A DNA stretch of 64,000 bases, from positions 62,001-126,000 of the forward strand of contig NZ_SDSC01000004.1 in assembly GCF_004117835.1 (NCBI RefSeq), given 5' to 3'. A program made the translations under genes and the position numbers. The notes beneath the pieces are model-generated. The model ran no database searches, was not told the origin of the DNA, and saw nothing but the letters and a program-made list of their open reading frames with translations. Of the stretch, positions 54,236-63,049 are shown piece after piece. Origin of the DNA: Macrococcus sp. DPC7161. GTDB taxonomy: Bacteria > Bacillota > Bacilli > Staphylococcales > Staphylococcaceae. Each line of letters starts with the position of its first letter. The stretch's first letter is position 1.

Positions 54236-56119
54236 ATGAGAATTACAGAATTATTAACGCAATCAACAATTGCAATGGATTTAAATGCTAAAGATAAGTC
54301 ATCAGTCATTGATGAACTTGTTGAAACACTTTATAGTGCAGGTAAATTAAATGACAAAGTTGCTTATAAAGAAGCGATTCATGCACGTGAAGCACAAAGT
54401 ACAACGGGTATTGGTGAAGGGATTGCCATTCCACATGCAAAAACGGATGCAGTAAAAACACCAGCCATTGCATTTGGTAAATCTATTGAAGGTGTAGATT
54501 ATGAAAGTTTAGATGCCCAACCTGCACACTTATTCTTTATGATTGCAGCGCCAGCTGGTGGTGCACAAACACATTTAGATGCATTAGCAAAACTTTCAGG
54601 CATCTTAATGAATGAAGATGTACGTCGTGAATTATTACATGCAACTTCTAAAGAAGAAGTATTATCAATCATTGAAAAACACGATGAGGCTCCTGAGGAA
54701 GAAGAAGTGGTATTAGTACCAGAACAGAAATCAACTGAAGAACCATTCATCTTAGCGGTAACAGCATGTCCAACAGGTATTGCACATACTTATATGGCTG
54801 CTGATGCACTTAAAAATAAAGCAGCACAAATGGGTGTGAAAATTAAAGTAGAAACAAATGGTTCTGGTGGTGTTAAAAATAAATTAACAGCTGAAGAAAT
54901 TAAACAAGCTAAAGGGATCATTGTTGCGGCAGACGTAAACGTTGATACTGCACGATTTGACGGCAAAAATGTAGTTATGGTACCTGTAGCAGATGGTATT
55001 AAACGTCCGGAAGCGTTAATTAATATGGCTCAAGATGATTCAAGACCTAAATTTGTTGCAACAAACAACAAATCTTCTGAATCTTCATCAAGTGAACGTA
55101 AAGGATTTTATAAACACTTAATGAGCGGTGTTTCAAATATGTTACCGTTCGTTATTGCTGGTGGGATTTTAATCGCATTAAGTTTCTTTTGGGGTATTAA
55201 ATCAGCTGATCCTAAAGACCCAAGTTACAATGAATTTGCGGCATTATTAAATTTCATTGGTGGTAAAAATGCATTTGCATTAATGGTACCAATTTTAGCT
55301 GGTTTCATTGCAAAAAGTATTGCTGACCGTCCAGGTCTTGCACCAGGTATGGTTGGTGGTATGATGGCTGTTGCCGGTGGTTCTGGATTCTTAGGGGGAC
55401 TTGTGGCAGGTTTTATGGCAGGGTATTTAGTTGTAGGACTTAAAAAATTATTCAGTTGGTTACCGCAATCATTAGATGGTATTAAACCAACTTTAATCTA
55501 TCCAGTATTAGGTGTATTAAGTACAGGGTTATTAATGAATTATGTGGTTAATCCACCTACAAAGTGGTTAAATGAAGCGATGGCAAATGGCTTAAACAAC
55601 TTAAGTGGTACAAATATTATTTTACTTGGCTTAGTTGTAGCAGGTATGATGGCAATTGATATGGGTGGACCATTCAACAAAGCAGCGTATACATTTGGTA
55701 TTGCAGCGTTAGAAAGTGGCCACTATGAACCAATTACAGCTGCTATGATTGGTGGTATGGTACCACCACTTGCAATTGCATTATCAATGATTATCTTTAA
55801 GAAAAAATATACAAAAACACAACGTGGTTCTATCATTTCAAATATTGCAATGGGCTTATCATTTATTACTGAAGGTGCGATTCCATTCGCAGCAGCGGAT
55901 CCAGCACGTGTGATTCCATCAATGATGTTAGGTAGTGGAGTAGCCGGTGCATTAGCAATGGCATTTGGATGTAGTATCCCTGCACCACACGGAGGCTTGT
56001 TCGTTGCATTCTTAGACAAATCACATTGGCCAATGTTCTTATTAGCGTTAGTAATTGGTACAGTTGTATCAGCTGTTGTTTATGGTATGATTAAACCAAA
56101 AGTGAAAGAAGAAATTTAA
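54236..56119 (+). CDS. fruA: PTS fructose transporter, EIIABC
   Basis: This 627-residue fusion protein imports and phosphorylates fructose to fructose-1-phosphate. Domain order is EIIA (His67 in GIAIPHAKT), EIIB (Cys178 in AVTACPTGIAHTYM) and a membrane EIIC (from about residue 300, with MLPFVIAGGILIALSFFWGI and IDMGGPFNKAAYTFG). AGGAGGG precedes the start. It ends the fru operon, and a perfect terminator follows. Confidence 0.95.
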   Translation: MRITELLTQSTIAMDLNAKDKSSVIDELVETLYSAGKLNDKVAYKEAIHAREAQSTTGIGEGIAIPHAKTDAVKTPAIAFGKSIEGVDYESLDAQPAHLFFMIAAPAGGAQTHLDALAKLSGILMNEDVRRELLHATSKEEVLSIIEKHDEAPEEEEVVLVPEQKSTEEPFILAVTACPTGIAHTYMAADALKNKAAQMGVKIKVETNGSGGVKNKLTAEEIKQAKGIIVAADVNVDTARFDGKNVVMVPVADGIKRPEALINMAQDDSRPKFVATNNKSSESSSSERKGFYKHLMSGVSNMLPFVIAGGILIALSFFWGIKSADPKDPSYNEFAALLNFIGGKNAFALMVPILAGFIAKSIADRPGLAPGMVGGMMAVAGGSGFLGGLVAGFMAGYLVVGLKKLFSWLPQSLDGIKPTLIYPVLGVLSTGLLMNYVVNPPTKWLNEAMANGLNNLSGTNIILLGLVVAGMMAIDMGGPFNKAAYTFGIAALESGHYEPITAAMIGGMVPPLAIALSMIIFKKKYTKTQRGSIISNIAMGLSFITEGAIPFAAADPARVIPSMMLGSGVAGALAMAFGCSIPAPHGGLFVAFLDKSHWPMFLLALVIGTVVSAVVYGMIKPKVKEEI

Positions 56120-56148
56120 TTTAAATTATTAAAAAATAAATGCTATTT

Positions 56149-56186
56149 AACACCTGTCATTCATTTAAATGAATGACAGGTGTTTT
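56149..56186 (+). terminator. Perfect terminator of the fru operon
   Basis: Arms AACACCTGTCATTCATTT and AAATGAATGACAGGTGTT followed by TTTTTA. Confidence 0.92.
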
Positions 56187-56264
56187 TTATGCTTATTTTT
56201 AAATGTAATTTTGAACGAAAAACATACATTTATTGCTTTTTATTAATTTTTGTTCGATTAATAA

Positions 56265-56293
56265 TTGAGTATTTCGGGTATATCTAATAATAT
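56265..56293 (+). promoter_or_regulatory. Promoter of the alpha/beta hydrolase gene
   Basis: TTGAGT (56265-56270) and TAATAT (56288-56293) with a 17-base spacer, 31 bases before the start codon. Confidence 0.55.
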
Positions 56294-56323
56294 TAAGTAA
56301 AGCTTAAGAATGGATGATGCAAA

Positions 56324-57100
56324 ATGTTGTATTATAAAACATATATAAAACATGAAATGGCGCCTTGGGTAACATTTATTCATGGTGCAGGTGGTAGTTC
56401 TACCATTTGGTTTAAACAAATTAGATACTTTAGAAAACAATATAATATATTATTAATCGATTTACGTGGTCACGGGAAAAGCAATGAAGTACGCTGGAAA
56501 AAGGGTGATTCATTTAGAACATTAGCGGATGAAGTGATTGAAGTTTTAGATCATTTACAGATTCCAACGACACACATTATTGGTATGAGTCTAGGGACAA
56601 TTGTGTCTCAAACAATTGCTGATAATTATCCAGAACGTGTGACGTCATTAATATTAGGTGGCGCCATTATCAGTTTGGATATTCGTACGAAGTTTTTGTT
56701 AATGATTGGACGCATTTCTAAAAACTTTATTCCTTTTATGTTGCTTTATAAATTATTTGCATACATTATTATGCCAAGAAAAGCACATGAAGAATCAAGG
56801 CTTGCGTTTATTAATGAAGCGAAAAAAATGAGTCAAAAGCAATTTGTAAAGTGGTTTAGTTTAACGCGATTAATCAATCCTTATTTAAGTCATTTACAAG
56901 TATCAACGAAAAAGATACCAACTTTATTTATTATGGGTGAAGAAGATTATTTGTTTATTCCACCAGTAGAAAAAGTCGTTAAAGATTATTCTAATTTTTC
57001 TCTAGAAATCATTAAAAATTCAGGTCATGTTTGTAACATTGATCAACCAGATGCGTTTAATGAAATTAGTAATCGATTCATTCAACAATATGCAGGTTAA
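56324..57100 (+). CDS. Alpha/beta hydrolase
   Basis: This 258-residue esterase/lipase-fold enzyme has an oxyanion region FIHGAGGSSTIWF, nucleophile elbow GMSLGT, catalytic Asp in GEEDYLF and His in SGHVCNID. The substrate cannot be read from sequence; small esters or acyl groups are usual. It has no close partner; a CorC-family gene follows after its terminator. The start at 56324 lacks a strong ribosome binding site. Confidence 0.82.
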   Translation: MLYYKTYIKHEMAPWVTFIHGAGGSSTIWFKQIRYFRKQYNILLIDLRGHGKSNEVRWKKGDSFRTLADEVIEVLDHLQIPTTHIIGMSLGTIVSQTIADNYPERVTSLILGGAIISLDIRTKFLLMIGRISKNFIPFMLLYKLFAYIIMPRKAHEESRLAFINEAKKMSQKQFVKWFSLTRLINPYLSHLQVSTKKIPTLFIMGEEDYLFIPPVEKVVKDYSNFSLEIIKNSGHVCNIDQPDAFNEISNRFIQQYAG

Positions 57101-57112
57101 AGTTGAGTCTTT

Positions 57113-57145
57113 GAAAAGGGCATTATGATGTCCTTTTCTTTTTTT
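57113..57145 (+). terminator. Terminator of the hydrolase gene
   Basis: Stem GAAAAGGGCAT / ATGTCCTTTTC with a TATG loop, then seven T residues. Confidence 0.85.
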
Positions 57146-57211
57146 ATAAGTATTCTATGATTACATAGGCATATATTTTATGATAAAATAAAAATAACTA
57201 TCGATAAATTT

Positions 57212-57371
57212 GGAGGAGGTGACTACCATTGGGAAGGCCATGAAAAATAATGGTGTTACGCTGTTAAGTAACACAAAAGTCAATATTTATAATATTTTAA
57301 AATTTTTTCAATGTGGCATTTGGTGTCACCAAACATTATCCGGAGGTGAATCCCTAGTATTAGGGAATTAA
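57212..57371 (+). promoter_or_regulatory. Structured leader RNA of the CorC-family gene
   Basis: The leader contains several perfect helices: GGTGAC (57218-57223) with GTCACC (57325-57330); ACCATT with AATGGT; and GTGTTAC with GTAACAC. TTTGGTG with CACCAAA is an alternative pairing, and the 3' arm TCACC can also pair with GGTGA in the GGAGGTG site at 57342-57348, so ribosome access could be switched. The GGAGGTG site lies 23 bases from the start codon, with a TCCCTA / TAGGGA hairpin between. It is neither an M-box nor a yybP-ykoY element by motif. It could be a metal-sensing leader, given the CorC-type gene. Confidence 0.5.
57240..57371 (+). CDS. Candidate upstream ORF abutting the CorC-family gene (43 residues)
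   Basis: From ATG 57240, an ORF of 43 codons ends with TAA directly before the TTG of the CorC-family gene and in the same frame. A long GGAGGAGGTG site (57212-57221) lies upstream and an in-frame ATT at 57228 has ideal spacing from it. Translation could open the leader and pass ribosomes to the TAATTG junction, explaining the poor spacing of the main gene's own site. The codons are plausible but the peptide is Trp/Cys/His-containing and unrecognised, so chance is not excluded. Confidence 0.35.
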   Translation: MKNNGVTLLSNTKVNIYNILKFFQCGIWCHQTLSGGESLVLGN

Positions 57372-58721
57372 TTGGACATATCAACCATAACAACCATTTC
57401 AAATTTATTATTATTCGTTTTTTTAATTTTGTTGACTGCGTTATTCGTAGGATCAGAATTTAGTTTAGTTAAAGTAAGAATTTCAAGAATCGATCAACTC
57501 GTATCAGAAGGCAATAAGAAAGCCAAACTTGTACAACACATGGTACATGAGTTGGATTATTATTTATCAGCATGTCAATTAGGGATTACAGTAACAGCAT
57601 TAGGATTAGGGTGGATTGGTGAATCTACATTTGAATCTGTGATTCATCCAGTATTACATTTATTCCATGTACCTACTGAATTAAGTAAACCAATTACAGT
57701 TGCAGCAAGTTTCTTTATTGTGACGTTTATTCACGTCGTAATGGGTGAACTTGCACCGAAGTCATTAGCCATTCAATATGCTGAAAAAATGACTTTATCT
57801 TTTGCAAGACCACTTTACTTTTTTGGAATCATCATGAAACCATTAATTTGGTCAATGAACGGTACAGCACGTTTGATTTTAAGATTATTCGGTGTTCAGC
57901 CTGCTGATCATGATCAAGCGATGAGTGAAGAAGAATTAAAAATTATCATGACGCAAAGTTATCAAAGTGGTGAAATTAATCATACAGAACTTGCATATAT
58001 GCAAAATATCTTTAGCTTTGATGAGCGATTAGCGAAAGATATTATGGTACCACGTACACAAATGATTTCTTTAACACAGCCTTTTAATATTGATGAGTTA
58101 TTAGAAGTCATTAATGAACATCAATTTACACGTTACCCAATTACAGAAGATGGGGATAAAGACCATATCGTTGGGTTTATTAACGTAAAAGAATTCTTAA
58201 CAAAGTATGCATCAGGGGAACCTGTTCGCATTAAAGATCATATTCATGATTTACCGTTAATTCATGAAGTCACACGTATCAGTGATGCACTAATCAAAAT
58301 GCAACGTGAACGTGTACATATTGCCCTTGTCATTGATGAATACGGCGGTACAGCTGGTATATTAACAATGGAAGACATTTTAGAAGAAATTGTTGGAGAA
58401 ATTCGTGACGAATTCGATGACGATGAAGTGAATGACATTATTAAAACTGGTGAAAATACATACCAAATTAACGGCCGTGTATTATTAGATGAAATTGAAG
58501 AGCAATTTGGTATTGAATTCGAAGATGCTGATGATATTGATACGATTGGTGGATGGATGCAAGCACAAAATCCTGATATCGATAAAGATGATTATGTAGA
58601 TACAAAGTATGATAAATGGGTTGTATTAGATGCTGAAAATCATCAAATTAAATCTGTTGCATTACATAAAGAATTCAATGCTTCAAGAACAAGTGAAGAA
58701 GACGAAGAAGAGGCAGAATAA
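57372..58721 (+). CDS. CorC/HlyC-family membrane protein (DUF21-CBS), MpfA-like
   Basis: This 449-residue membrane protein has a DUF21 domain with three or four helices (residues 1-190), two CBS domains (about 210-340, PRTQMISLT and [29 protein letters not shown]) and a C-terminal CorC_HlyC domain (about 355-435, ending in an acidic tail). The family is linked to Mg2+ efflux and resistance; a related S. aureus protein is MpfA. The start is TTG at 57372, directly after an in-frame TAA, so no longer form is possible. Its usual ribosome site lies 23 bases upstream across a hairpin. The DUF3817 gene start overlaps its stop codon. Confidence 0.88.
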   Translation: MDISTITTISNLLLFVFLILLTALFVGSEFSLVKVRISRIDQLVSEGNKKAKLVQHMVHELDYYLSACQLGITVTALGLGWIGESTFESVIHPVLHLFHVPTELSKPITVAASFFIVTFIHVVMGELAPKSLAIQYAEKMTLSFARPLYFFGIIMKPLIWSMNGTARLILRLFGVQPADHDQAMSEEELKIIMTQSYQSGEINHTELAYMQNIFSFDERLAKDIMVPRTQMISLTQPFNIDELLEVINEHQFTRYPITEDGDKDHIVGFINVKEFLTKYASGEPVRIKDHIHDLPLIHEVTRISDALIKMQRERVHIALVIDEYGGTAGILTMEDILEEIVGEIRDEFDDDEVNDIIKTGENTYQINGRVLLDEIEEQFGIEFEDADDIDTIGGWMQAQNPDIDKDDYVDTKYDKWVVLDAENHQIKSVALHKEFNASRTSEEDEEEAE

Positions 58722-59026
58722 TGCAAATTCAAACTTTAAAAAGTATTTTTAGATTTTTAGGATTTCTTGAAGGCGGATCATTACTTTTACTCTTATTTAT
58801 AGCAATGCCTGCAAAGTATATGGCAGGTAAACCTGAAGTTGTAACAGTTTTCGGTTCGATTCATGGATTTTTGTTTACCTTGTATTTAATTATATTAGCA
58901 GTGTTATTCTTTAAAAAATTATTACCATTTCAGTGGTCGCTAATGGCGCTTGTCGTAGCTTTTATACCATTTGGTACATTTGTTTATGATCATTTTTATA
59001 TCCGATCAAACTATTATGAAGCATAA
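58721..59026 (+). CDS. DUF3817 small membrane protein
   Basis: This 101-residue protein with three membrane helices fits DUF3817 (LKSIFRFLGFLEGGSLLLLLFIAMPAKYM, HGFLFTLYLIILAVLFF, PFGTFVYDHF). Its function is unknown. The ATG shares a base with the CorC-family stop (TAATG), so it depends on translation of that gene. A terminator follows. Confidence 0.85.
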   Translation: MQIQTLKSIFRFLGFLEGGSLLLLLFIAMPAKYMAGKPEVVTVFGSIHGFLFTLYLIILAVLFFKKLLPFQWSLMALVVAFIPFGTFVYDHFYIRSNYYEA

Positions 59027-59039
59027 CAATTGAAATAAT

Positions 59040-59067
59040 AAGGGGATGAGCAATCATCTCCTTTTTT
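59040..59067 (+). terminator. Terminator upstream of rluF
   Basis: Stem AAGGGGATGA / TCATCTCCTT (one G-T pair) with a GCAA loop, followed by a T run. An upstream in-frame start of the next gene lies inside it. Confidence 0.85.
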
Positions 59068-59078
59068 TGGAGGTATTT

Positions 59079-59783
59079 ATGAGAATCAATAAATTCTTAT
59101 CAGAAGCAGGTATAACTTCTCGTCGTGGAGCGGACAAATGGATTGAAGCAGGGCGTGTAAAAATCAATGGGCAATTTGCTGAAATCGGAAGCAAAGTGAC
59201 TGACGAAGATGTTGTAACTGTAGATAATAAAGTTATTACTTTAGATAAAGGCTATGTCTATATCAAACTAAACAAGCCAAGAGGCATAACTTCTACAACA
59301 GAACGACATATTAAAGGCAATATTGTAGATTTTGTTGGACATAAAGAGCGTATATTTCATATTGGCAGATTAGATAAAGATTCTGAAGGTCTGATATTGC
59401 TTACGAATGACGGTGACATTGTTAACGAGATTTTACGAAAAGAAGGTAAACACGAAAAAGAATATGTCGTAACAGTAGATAAACCGATAACGGATGATTT
59501 TGTTAAACAAATGTCAGAAGGTGTTGCCATTTTAGATACTGTAACATTGCCTGCGAAAGTAAAAAAGTTAAATAATAAAACATTCAATATCATTTTGACT
59601 CAAGGGTTAAATCGTCAAATTAGGCGTATGACAGAAGCATTGGGTTATGAAGTAAAACAATTAAGAAGAATACGTGTGATGAATATATTAGTCGATGATT
59701 TAAAACTTGGTGAATGGAAATATTTAACTGAAGATGAGTTAACAACATTGTTTGAAATGTTAGATTACACACCTAAACGCTAA
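59079..59783 (+). CDS. 23S rRNA pseudouridine synthase, RluF-like
   Basis: This 234-residue protein has an S4 RNA-binding domain (MRINKFLSEAGITSRRGADKWIEAGRVKING) and a pseudouridine synthase domain with the catalytic Asp in GRLDKDSEGLILLTND and LTQGLNRQIRRMTEALGYEV. The layout and length match RluF (23S U2604) or the RsuA/RluE group. I used the ATG at 59079 with GGAGG upstream; the form starting at 59046 lies in the preceding terminator. A bidirectional terminator follows. Confidence 0.85.
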   Translation: MRINKFLSEAGITSRRGADKWIEAGRVKINGQFAEIGSKVTDEDVVTVDNKVITLDKGYVYIKLNKPRGITSTTERHIKGNIVDFVGHKERIFHIGRLDKDSEGLILLTNDGDIVNEILRKEGKHEKEYVVTVDKPITDDFVKQMSEGVAILDTVTLPAKVKKLNNKTFNIILTQGLNRQIRRMTEALGYEVKQLRRIRVMNILVDDLKLGEWKYLTEDELTTLFEMLDYTPKR

Positions 59784-59800
59784 TCATTGTTGTTTAATTA

Positions 59801-59838
59801 AAAAACGTTTGTGGCATCATGCCACAAACGTTTTTTTC
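59801..59838. terminator. Bidirectional terminator
   Basis: Perfect arms AAAAACGTTTGTGGCA / TGCCACAAACGTTTTT around TCA, between rluF and the AIM24-like gene. Confidence 0.9.
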
Positions 59839-59846
59839 AATGTATA

Positions 59847-60632
59847 TTAATCATTAAACATATCGAATAATCCACCAATACCACTTTCACCTGTTTGTTT
59901 TCCTGTAACCGGTGCTGCTGCGAAGATTCTTGAAGCAAATCTTGAGAATGGTAAAGATTGAATATAAACTGTACCTGGGCCTTGTAATCGTGCTAAGAAT
60001 AAACCTTCTCCACCGAATAACTTCGTTTTAATGCCAGGTACTGTTTGAATGTCATAATCAACATCGCTCGTCATACCTACTAAACATCCTGTATCTACTA
60101 ATAATACTTCACCAGGTGCTAATGTTTTCTTCACGATTGATCCACCTGCATGAATAAATGCCATACCATCACCGTTTAAACGTTGCATAATAAATCCCTC
60201 ACCACCGAAGAAACCTGCGCCTAAACGTCTTTGGAAAGCAATGCCAACTTGAACGCCTTTAGCAGCTGCTAAGAAAGCGTCTTTTTGACAAATGAATTCA
60301 CCATTAAATGCACTTAAATCAATTGGAATGATTTTACCTGGGTATGGCGCAGCAAAATAGACGTGATCCTTGCCAGGACTACGGTTTGTAAATGTTGTCA
60401 TAAATAAGCTTTCACCCGTTAATGTACGTTTCCCAGCAGCAAATAGTTTATCCATTAAACCACCGCCACCACTAGAAGAGCCATCTCCAAAAATGGTTTG
60501 CATTTCAATGTTTGGATTCATCATCATCATACTACCAGCTTCAGAAATGACGGTTTCATTTGGATCTAATTCAATTTCTAAATACTGCATATCATCGCCA
60601 TAAATTTTGTAATCAATTTCATGGTTATTCAT
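59847..60632 (-). CDS. AIM24/TIGR00266 family protein
   Basis: This 261-residue protein has the TIGR00266 pattern: YLEIELDPNETVISEAGSMMMM, GGGLMDKLFAAGKRTLTGESLF, EGFIMQRLNGDGMAFIHAGGS and LLVDTGCLVGM. It is a beta-rich, likely oligomeric protein of unknown role. I used the ATG at 60632 with AGGAGA upstream; the longer form would include 31 residues from the intergenic region. Confidence 0.88.
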   Translation of the reverse strand: MNNHEIDYKIYGDDMQYLEIELDPNETVISEAGSMMMMNPNIEMQTIFGDGSSSGGGGLMDKLFAAGKRTLTGESLFMTTFTNRSPGKDHVYFAAPYPGKIIPIDLSAFNGEFICQKDAFLAAAKGVQVGIAFQRRLGAGFFGGEGFIMQRLNGDGMAFIHAGGSIVKKTLAPGEVLLVDTGCLVGMTSDVDYDIQTVPGIKTKLFGGEGLFLARLQGPGTVYIQSLPFSRFASRIFAAAPVTGKQTGESGIGGLFDMFND

Positions 60633-60771
60633 TGTATTCTCTCCTTTATTGATTGTTAATATCATTATATAAATTAAAGTAGCAATTGGTCTAATGATAT
60701 TTAGCAAATCGAGTGCATAACGCAATAATTATCAATTATAATGTGGTTAAGACATATTTGGAGGGATAATT

Positions 60772-61608
60772 ATGGAAAGAAATATCAAATTGAATAATGG
60801 CGTTGTGATGCCAAGACTTGGTTTCGGAGTTTACAAGGTTGACAGTGATCAAATGTTATCAGTGTTCAATACAGCCATTGCATCAGGTTATCGTGCGTTT
60901 GATACAGCCTATTTTTATTTCAATGAAACAGCTATAGGTGAAGCCATCAAAGCAAGTAGCGTTCCACGCGAGGAATTATTCATTACTACAAAACTTTGGA
61001 ATGACCATCAAGGCTATGACAGCACGATTGAGGCATTTAACGCATCATTAGAACGTTTAGGGTTAGATTATTTGGATTTATATTTAATCCATTGGCCTTG
61101 TCCTAAGGATGATTTGTTTATAGAAACTTACCGTGCAATGGAGGATTTATATAAAGCAGGAAAAATTAAAGCAATCGGCGTCTGTAATTTTAAACAAGAA
61201 CATTTAGAAAAGTTATTATCTGAAACTGAAATTGTACCAGTAGTCAATCAAATTGAGTATCACCCTTACTTCAATCAAAGTGAGTTGCAAAGTTATTGTG
61301 AATCAAAAGGCATTCAAATAACTGCTTGGAGTCCATTGATGCGTGGCGGTGAATTAATGACGCATGAAAAATTGGTTGCTATCGGTGAAAAATATCATAA
61401 AACACCGGCACAAGTCATCATTCGTTGGCACTTACAAAGCAACCGTTTGGTCATACCAAAATCAGTAACGCCATCACGTATTGAAGAAAATATAAAGGTA
61501 TTTGATTTTGAATTATCTGAAGATGAGATGCAGCAAATCAATAATATGAATCTAAATCAACGTCAATTTAGAGACCCATCAGAAGTGAAAATAGGGGATA
61601 TGAAATAA
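60772..61608 (+). CDS. Aldo/keto reductase (AKR5-like)
   Basis: This 278-residue TIM-barrel oxidoreductase has the AKR tetrad: Asp and Tyr in FDTAYFYFNETAIG, Lys in TTKLWN and His in LIHWPCP. The VCNF, NQIEYHP, SPLMRGG and VIPKSVTPSRIEEN segments follow, typical of the 2,5-diketogluconate/glyoxal reductase group. It uses NADPH; the natural substrate is unknown. GGAGGG precedes the ATG. A long imperfect hairpin follows it. Confidence 0.87.
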   Translation: MERNIKLNNGVVMPRLGFGVYKVDSDQMLSVFNTAIASGYRAFDTAYFYFNETAIGEAIKASSVPREELFITTKLWNDHQGYDSTIEAFNASLERLGLDYLDLYLIHWPCPKDDLFIETYRAMEDLYKAGKIKAIGVCNFKQEHLEKLLSETEIVPVVNQIEYHPYFNQSELQSYCESKGIQITAWSPLMRGGELMTHEKLVAIGEKYHKTPAQVIIRWHLQSNRLVIPKSVTPSRIEENIKVFDFELSEDEMQQINNMNLNQRQFRDPSEVKIGDMK

Positions 61609-61693
61609 TTTTATTAAGATTATTTTACTTTATGAATTTCTACACATATCAATTCATTTCTTTTAAATTCAGTATTATAATCATTATCATCAC

Positions 61694-61737
61694 AAATCCT
61701 AAACAATTGTGAAATTGTCACAAAGTGTTTAGGATTT
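61694..61737. terminator. Long hairpin between the AKR gene and the YwiC-like gene
   Basis: Arms AAATCCTAAACA (61694-61705) and TGTTTAGGATTT (61726-61737) enclose TTGTGA-AATTG-TCACAA. It can end the AKR transcript (followed by CATGTATTTTT). The inner palindrome resembles a Rex/Fnr-type box with one base too few in the spacer. A Fur-like match TTATAATCATTATCA lies just before it at 61675-61689. Confidence 0.55.
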
Positions 61738-61801
61738 CATGTATTTTTAATGCATCTTTTGAGTACAATGGAATTAAGAAATTGTCAGTTGAGGTGATGA
61801 T

Positions 61802-62530
61802 ATGAAATTTAAAAAACCTAATCAACATGGTGCATGGGCAATGATTATCATGCCAGTTTTGTTTGGGATATTTTTAAGTCAATTTAACTTTTATCAATTA
61901 TTGTTTTTTGCAAGCTGGTTTATGATTTTCTTTTTTATTGATAATGTTTTGTTTTATATGAAACAACGCAAGAAACAAATTGGCTATTTAAAAGGGGCAA
62001 GTTTATTTTTAGGGATAGCAACATTACTGTTATTACCCGTTATCATTCACGAAGTACGAATATTACTATTCTTTATTGCGATGATGCCATTTGCATGTGT
62101 GAATGTATACTTTGCATCACAACGAGATGAGCGTAATATTTTAAATGATTTTAGTGCAATAATTATTTTTTCAATCGCTGGATTAATTGCTTATTTTTTA
62201 GGCAATCATACAGTAGATATCAATATGTTATATGTATTTGGATTTAGTTTCATGTATTTTGTTGGGACAACATTTTATGTGAAGTCGATGATTCGTGAAA
62301 AGAAGAATATTAAATTTAAGTATTATTCATTTGGTTACCATGTATTATTGGTAGTTTTAGGTTTTATCATTCATCCACTAGTAGGTATTGCAATCGCACC
62401 AAGTTTGGTACGTGCTGTTTATTTATATGGTAAAAATGTAAAACCAATGAAGATTGGTATATTGGAAATTGCAAATGCATGTTTTATTACTTTATTTATT
62501 GGGATTTATTTCTATACCATTCTTAAATAA
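61802..62530 (+). CDS. YwiC-like membrane protein
   Basis: This 242-residue protein has six to seven membrane helices and opens MKFKKPNQHGAWAMIIMPVLFG, the YwiC-like signature. In Bacillus subtilis ywiC lies next to narK-fnr and is linked to anaerobic conditions; in staphylococci its role is unknown. GAGGTGAT precedes the ATG at 61802. It is a single gene ending in a bidirectional terminator. Confidence 0.8.
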   Translation: MKFKKPNQHGAWAMIIMPVLFGIFLSQFNFYQLLFFASWFMIFFFIDNVLFYMKQRKKQIGYLKGASLFLGIATLLLLPVIIHEVRILLFFIAMMPFACVNVYFASQRDERNILNDFSAIIIFSIAGLIAYFLGNHTVDINMLYVFGFSFMYFVGTTFYVKSMIREKKNIKFKYYSFGYHVLLVVLGFIIHPLVGIAIAPSLVRAVYLYGKNVKPMKIGILEIANACFITLFIGIYFYTILK

Positions 62531-62545
62531 ATATACTCAAATAAA

Positions 62546-62571
62546 AAAGCCACTGCAAATGCAGTGGCTTT
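62546..62571. terminator. Bidirectional terminator
   Basis: Perfect arms AAAGCCACTGCA / TGCAGTGGCTTT; it serves the YwiC-like gene and the minus-strand GlsB-like gene. Confidence 0.85.
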
Positions 62572-62624
62572 AAACGTCTATTCAGACATCAACTATCTGT
62601 TATTAAATATCTAGTTAAGCTAAA

Positions 62625-62879
62625 TTATCGTTTGTGCATTAATTTTAAAACAAATGATACAACTAAAATTAATACGATAGTACCTACTAAAGCTGGAATG
62701 ATGTAGAAACCACCAAATTCAGGACCAAAGTGTGGTAATAACCATCCACCAACTGCTGCTCCTAAGAAACCAGCGATAATGTTACCAATTTTACCTCCTG
62801 GAATATCTGTACCTAAAATCACGCCAGCAAACCAACCGATTAATCCACCGACGATTAATGAAATAATAAATCCGATCAT
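62625..62879 (-). CDS. GlsB/YeaQ/YmgE family stress-response membrane protein
   Basis: This 84-residue protein has three membrane helices and the glycine-rich pattern of the transglycosylase-associated/GlsB family (GLIGWFAGVILGTDIPGG, then GNIIAGFLGAAVGGWLLP). Members are typical general stress proteins. A SigB-type promoter lies upstream (62942-62966), and AGGAGG precedes the ATG. Its molecular role is not known. Confidence 0.9.
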   Translation of the reverse strand: MIGFIISLIVGGLIGWFAGVILGTDIPGGKIGNIIAGFLGAAVGGWLLPHFGPEFGGFYIIPALVGTIVLILVVSFVLKLMHKR

Positions 62880-62941
62880 AATATAAAGACCTCCTATTTT
62901 TTAAATCTTATTAAGCAATTTGTATTGCTTATGTTTAATAA

Positions 62942-62966
62942 GTACCCCCCTAAAAAAGTGTTAAAC
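62942..62966 (-). promoter_or_regulatory. SigB-type promoter of the GlsB-like gene
   Basis: On the minus strand GTTTAA (62961-62966) and GGGTAC (62942-62947) have a 13-base spacer, close to the staphylococcal SigB consensus GTTTAA-N12-15-GGGTAT. It lies about 63 bases before the start codon. Confidence 0.75.
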
Positions 62967-63016
62967 ATTTTCTTAAAACTTTTTTTATAAAACTTATTCT
63001 CGATGTATAAAAAAGA

Positions 63017-63049
63017 AAGTACTTACAATTCTTTGAAAAGTAAGTACTT
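63017..63049 (-). terminator. Terminator of the 200-residue membrane protein gene
   Basis: Minus-strand arms AAGTACTTAC / GTAAGTACTT followed by TCTTTTTT, overlapping the gene's stop region. Confidence 0.75.

Noticed and set aside
57212-57340. M-box magnesium riboswitch
   Set aside because: AGGTGA and ACGCTG are present, but the M-box core with CAAAGACGCC and the GTGCTAAAGCTC end are missing.
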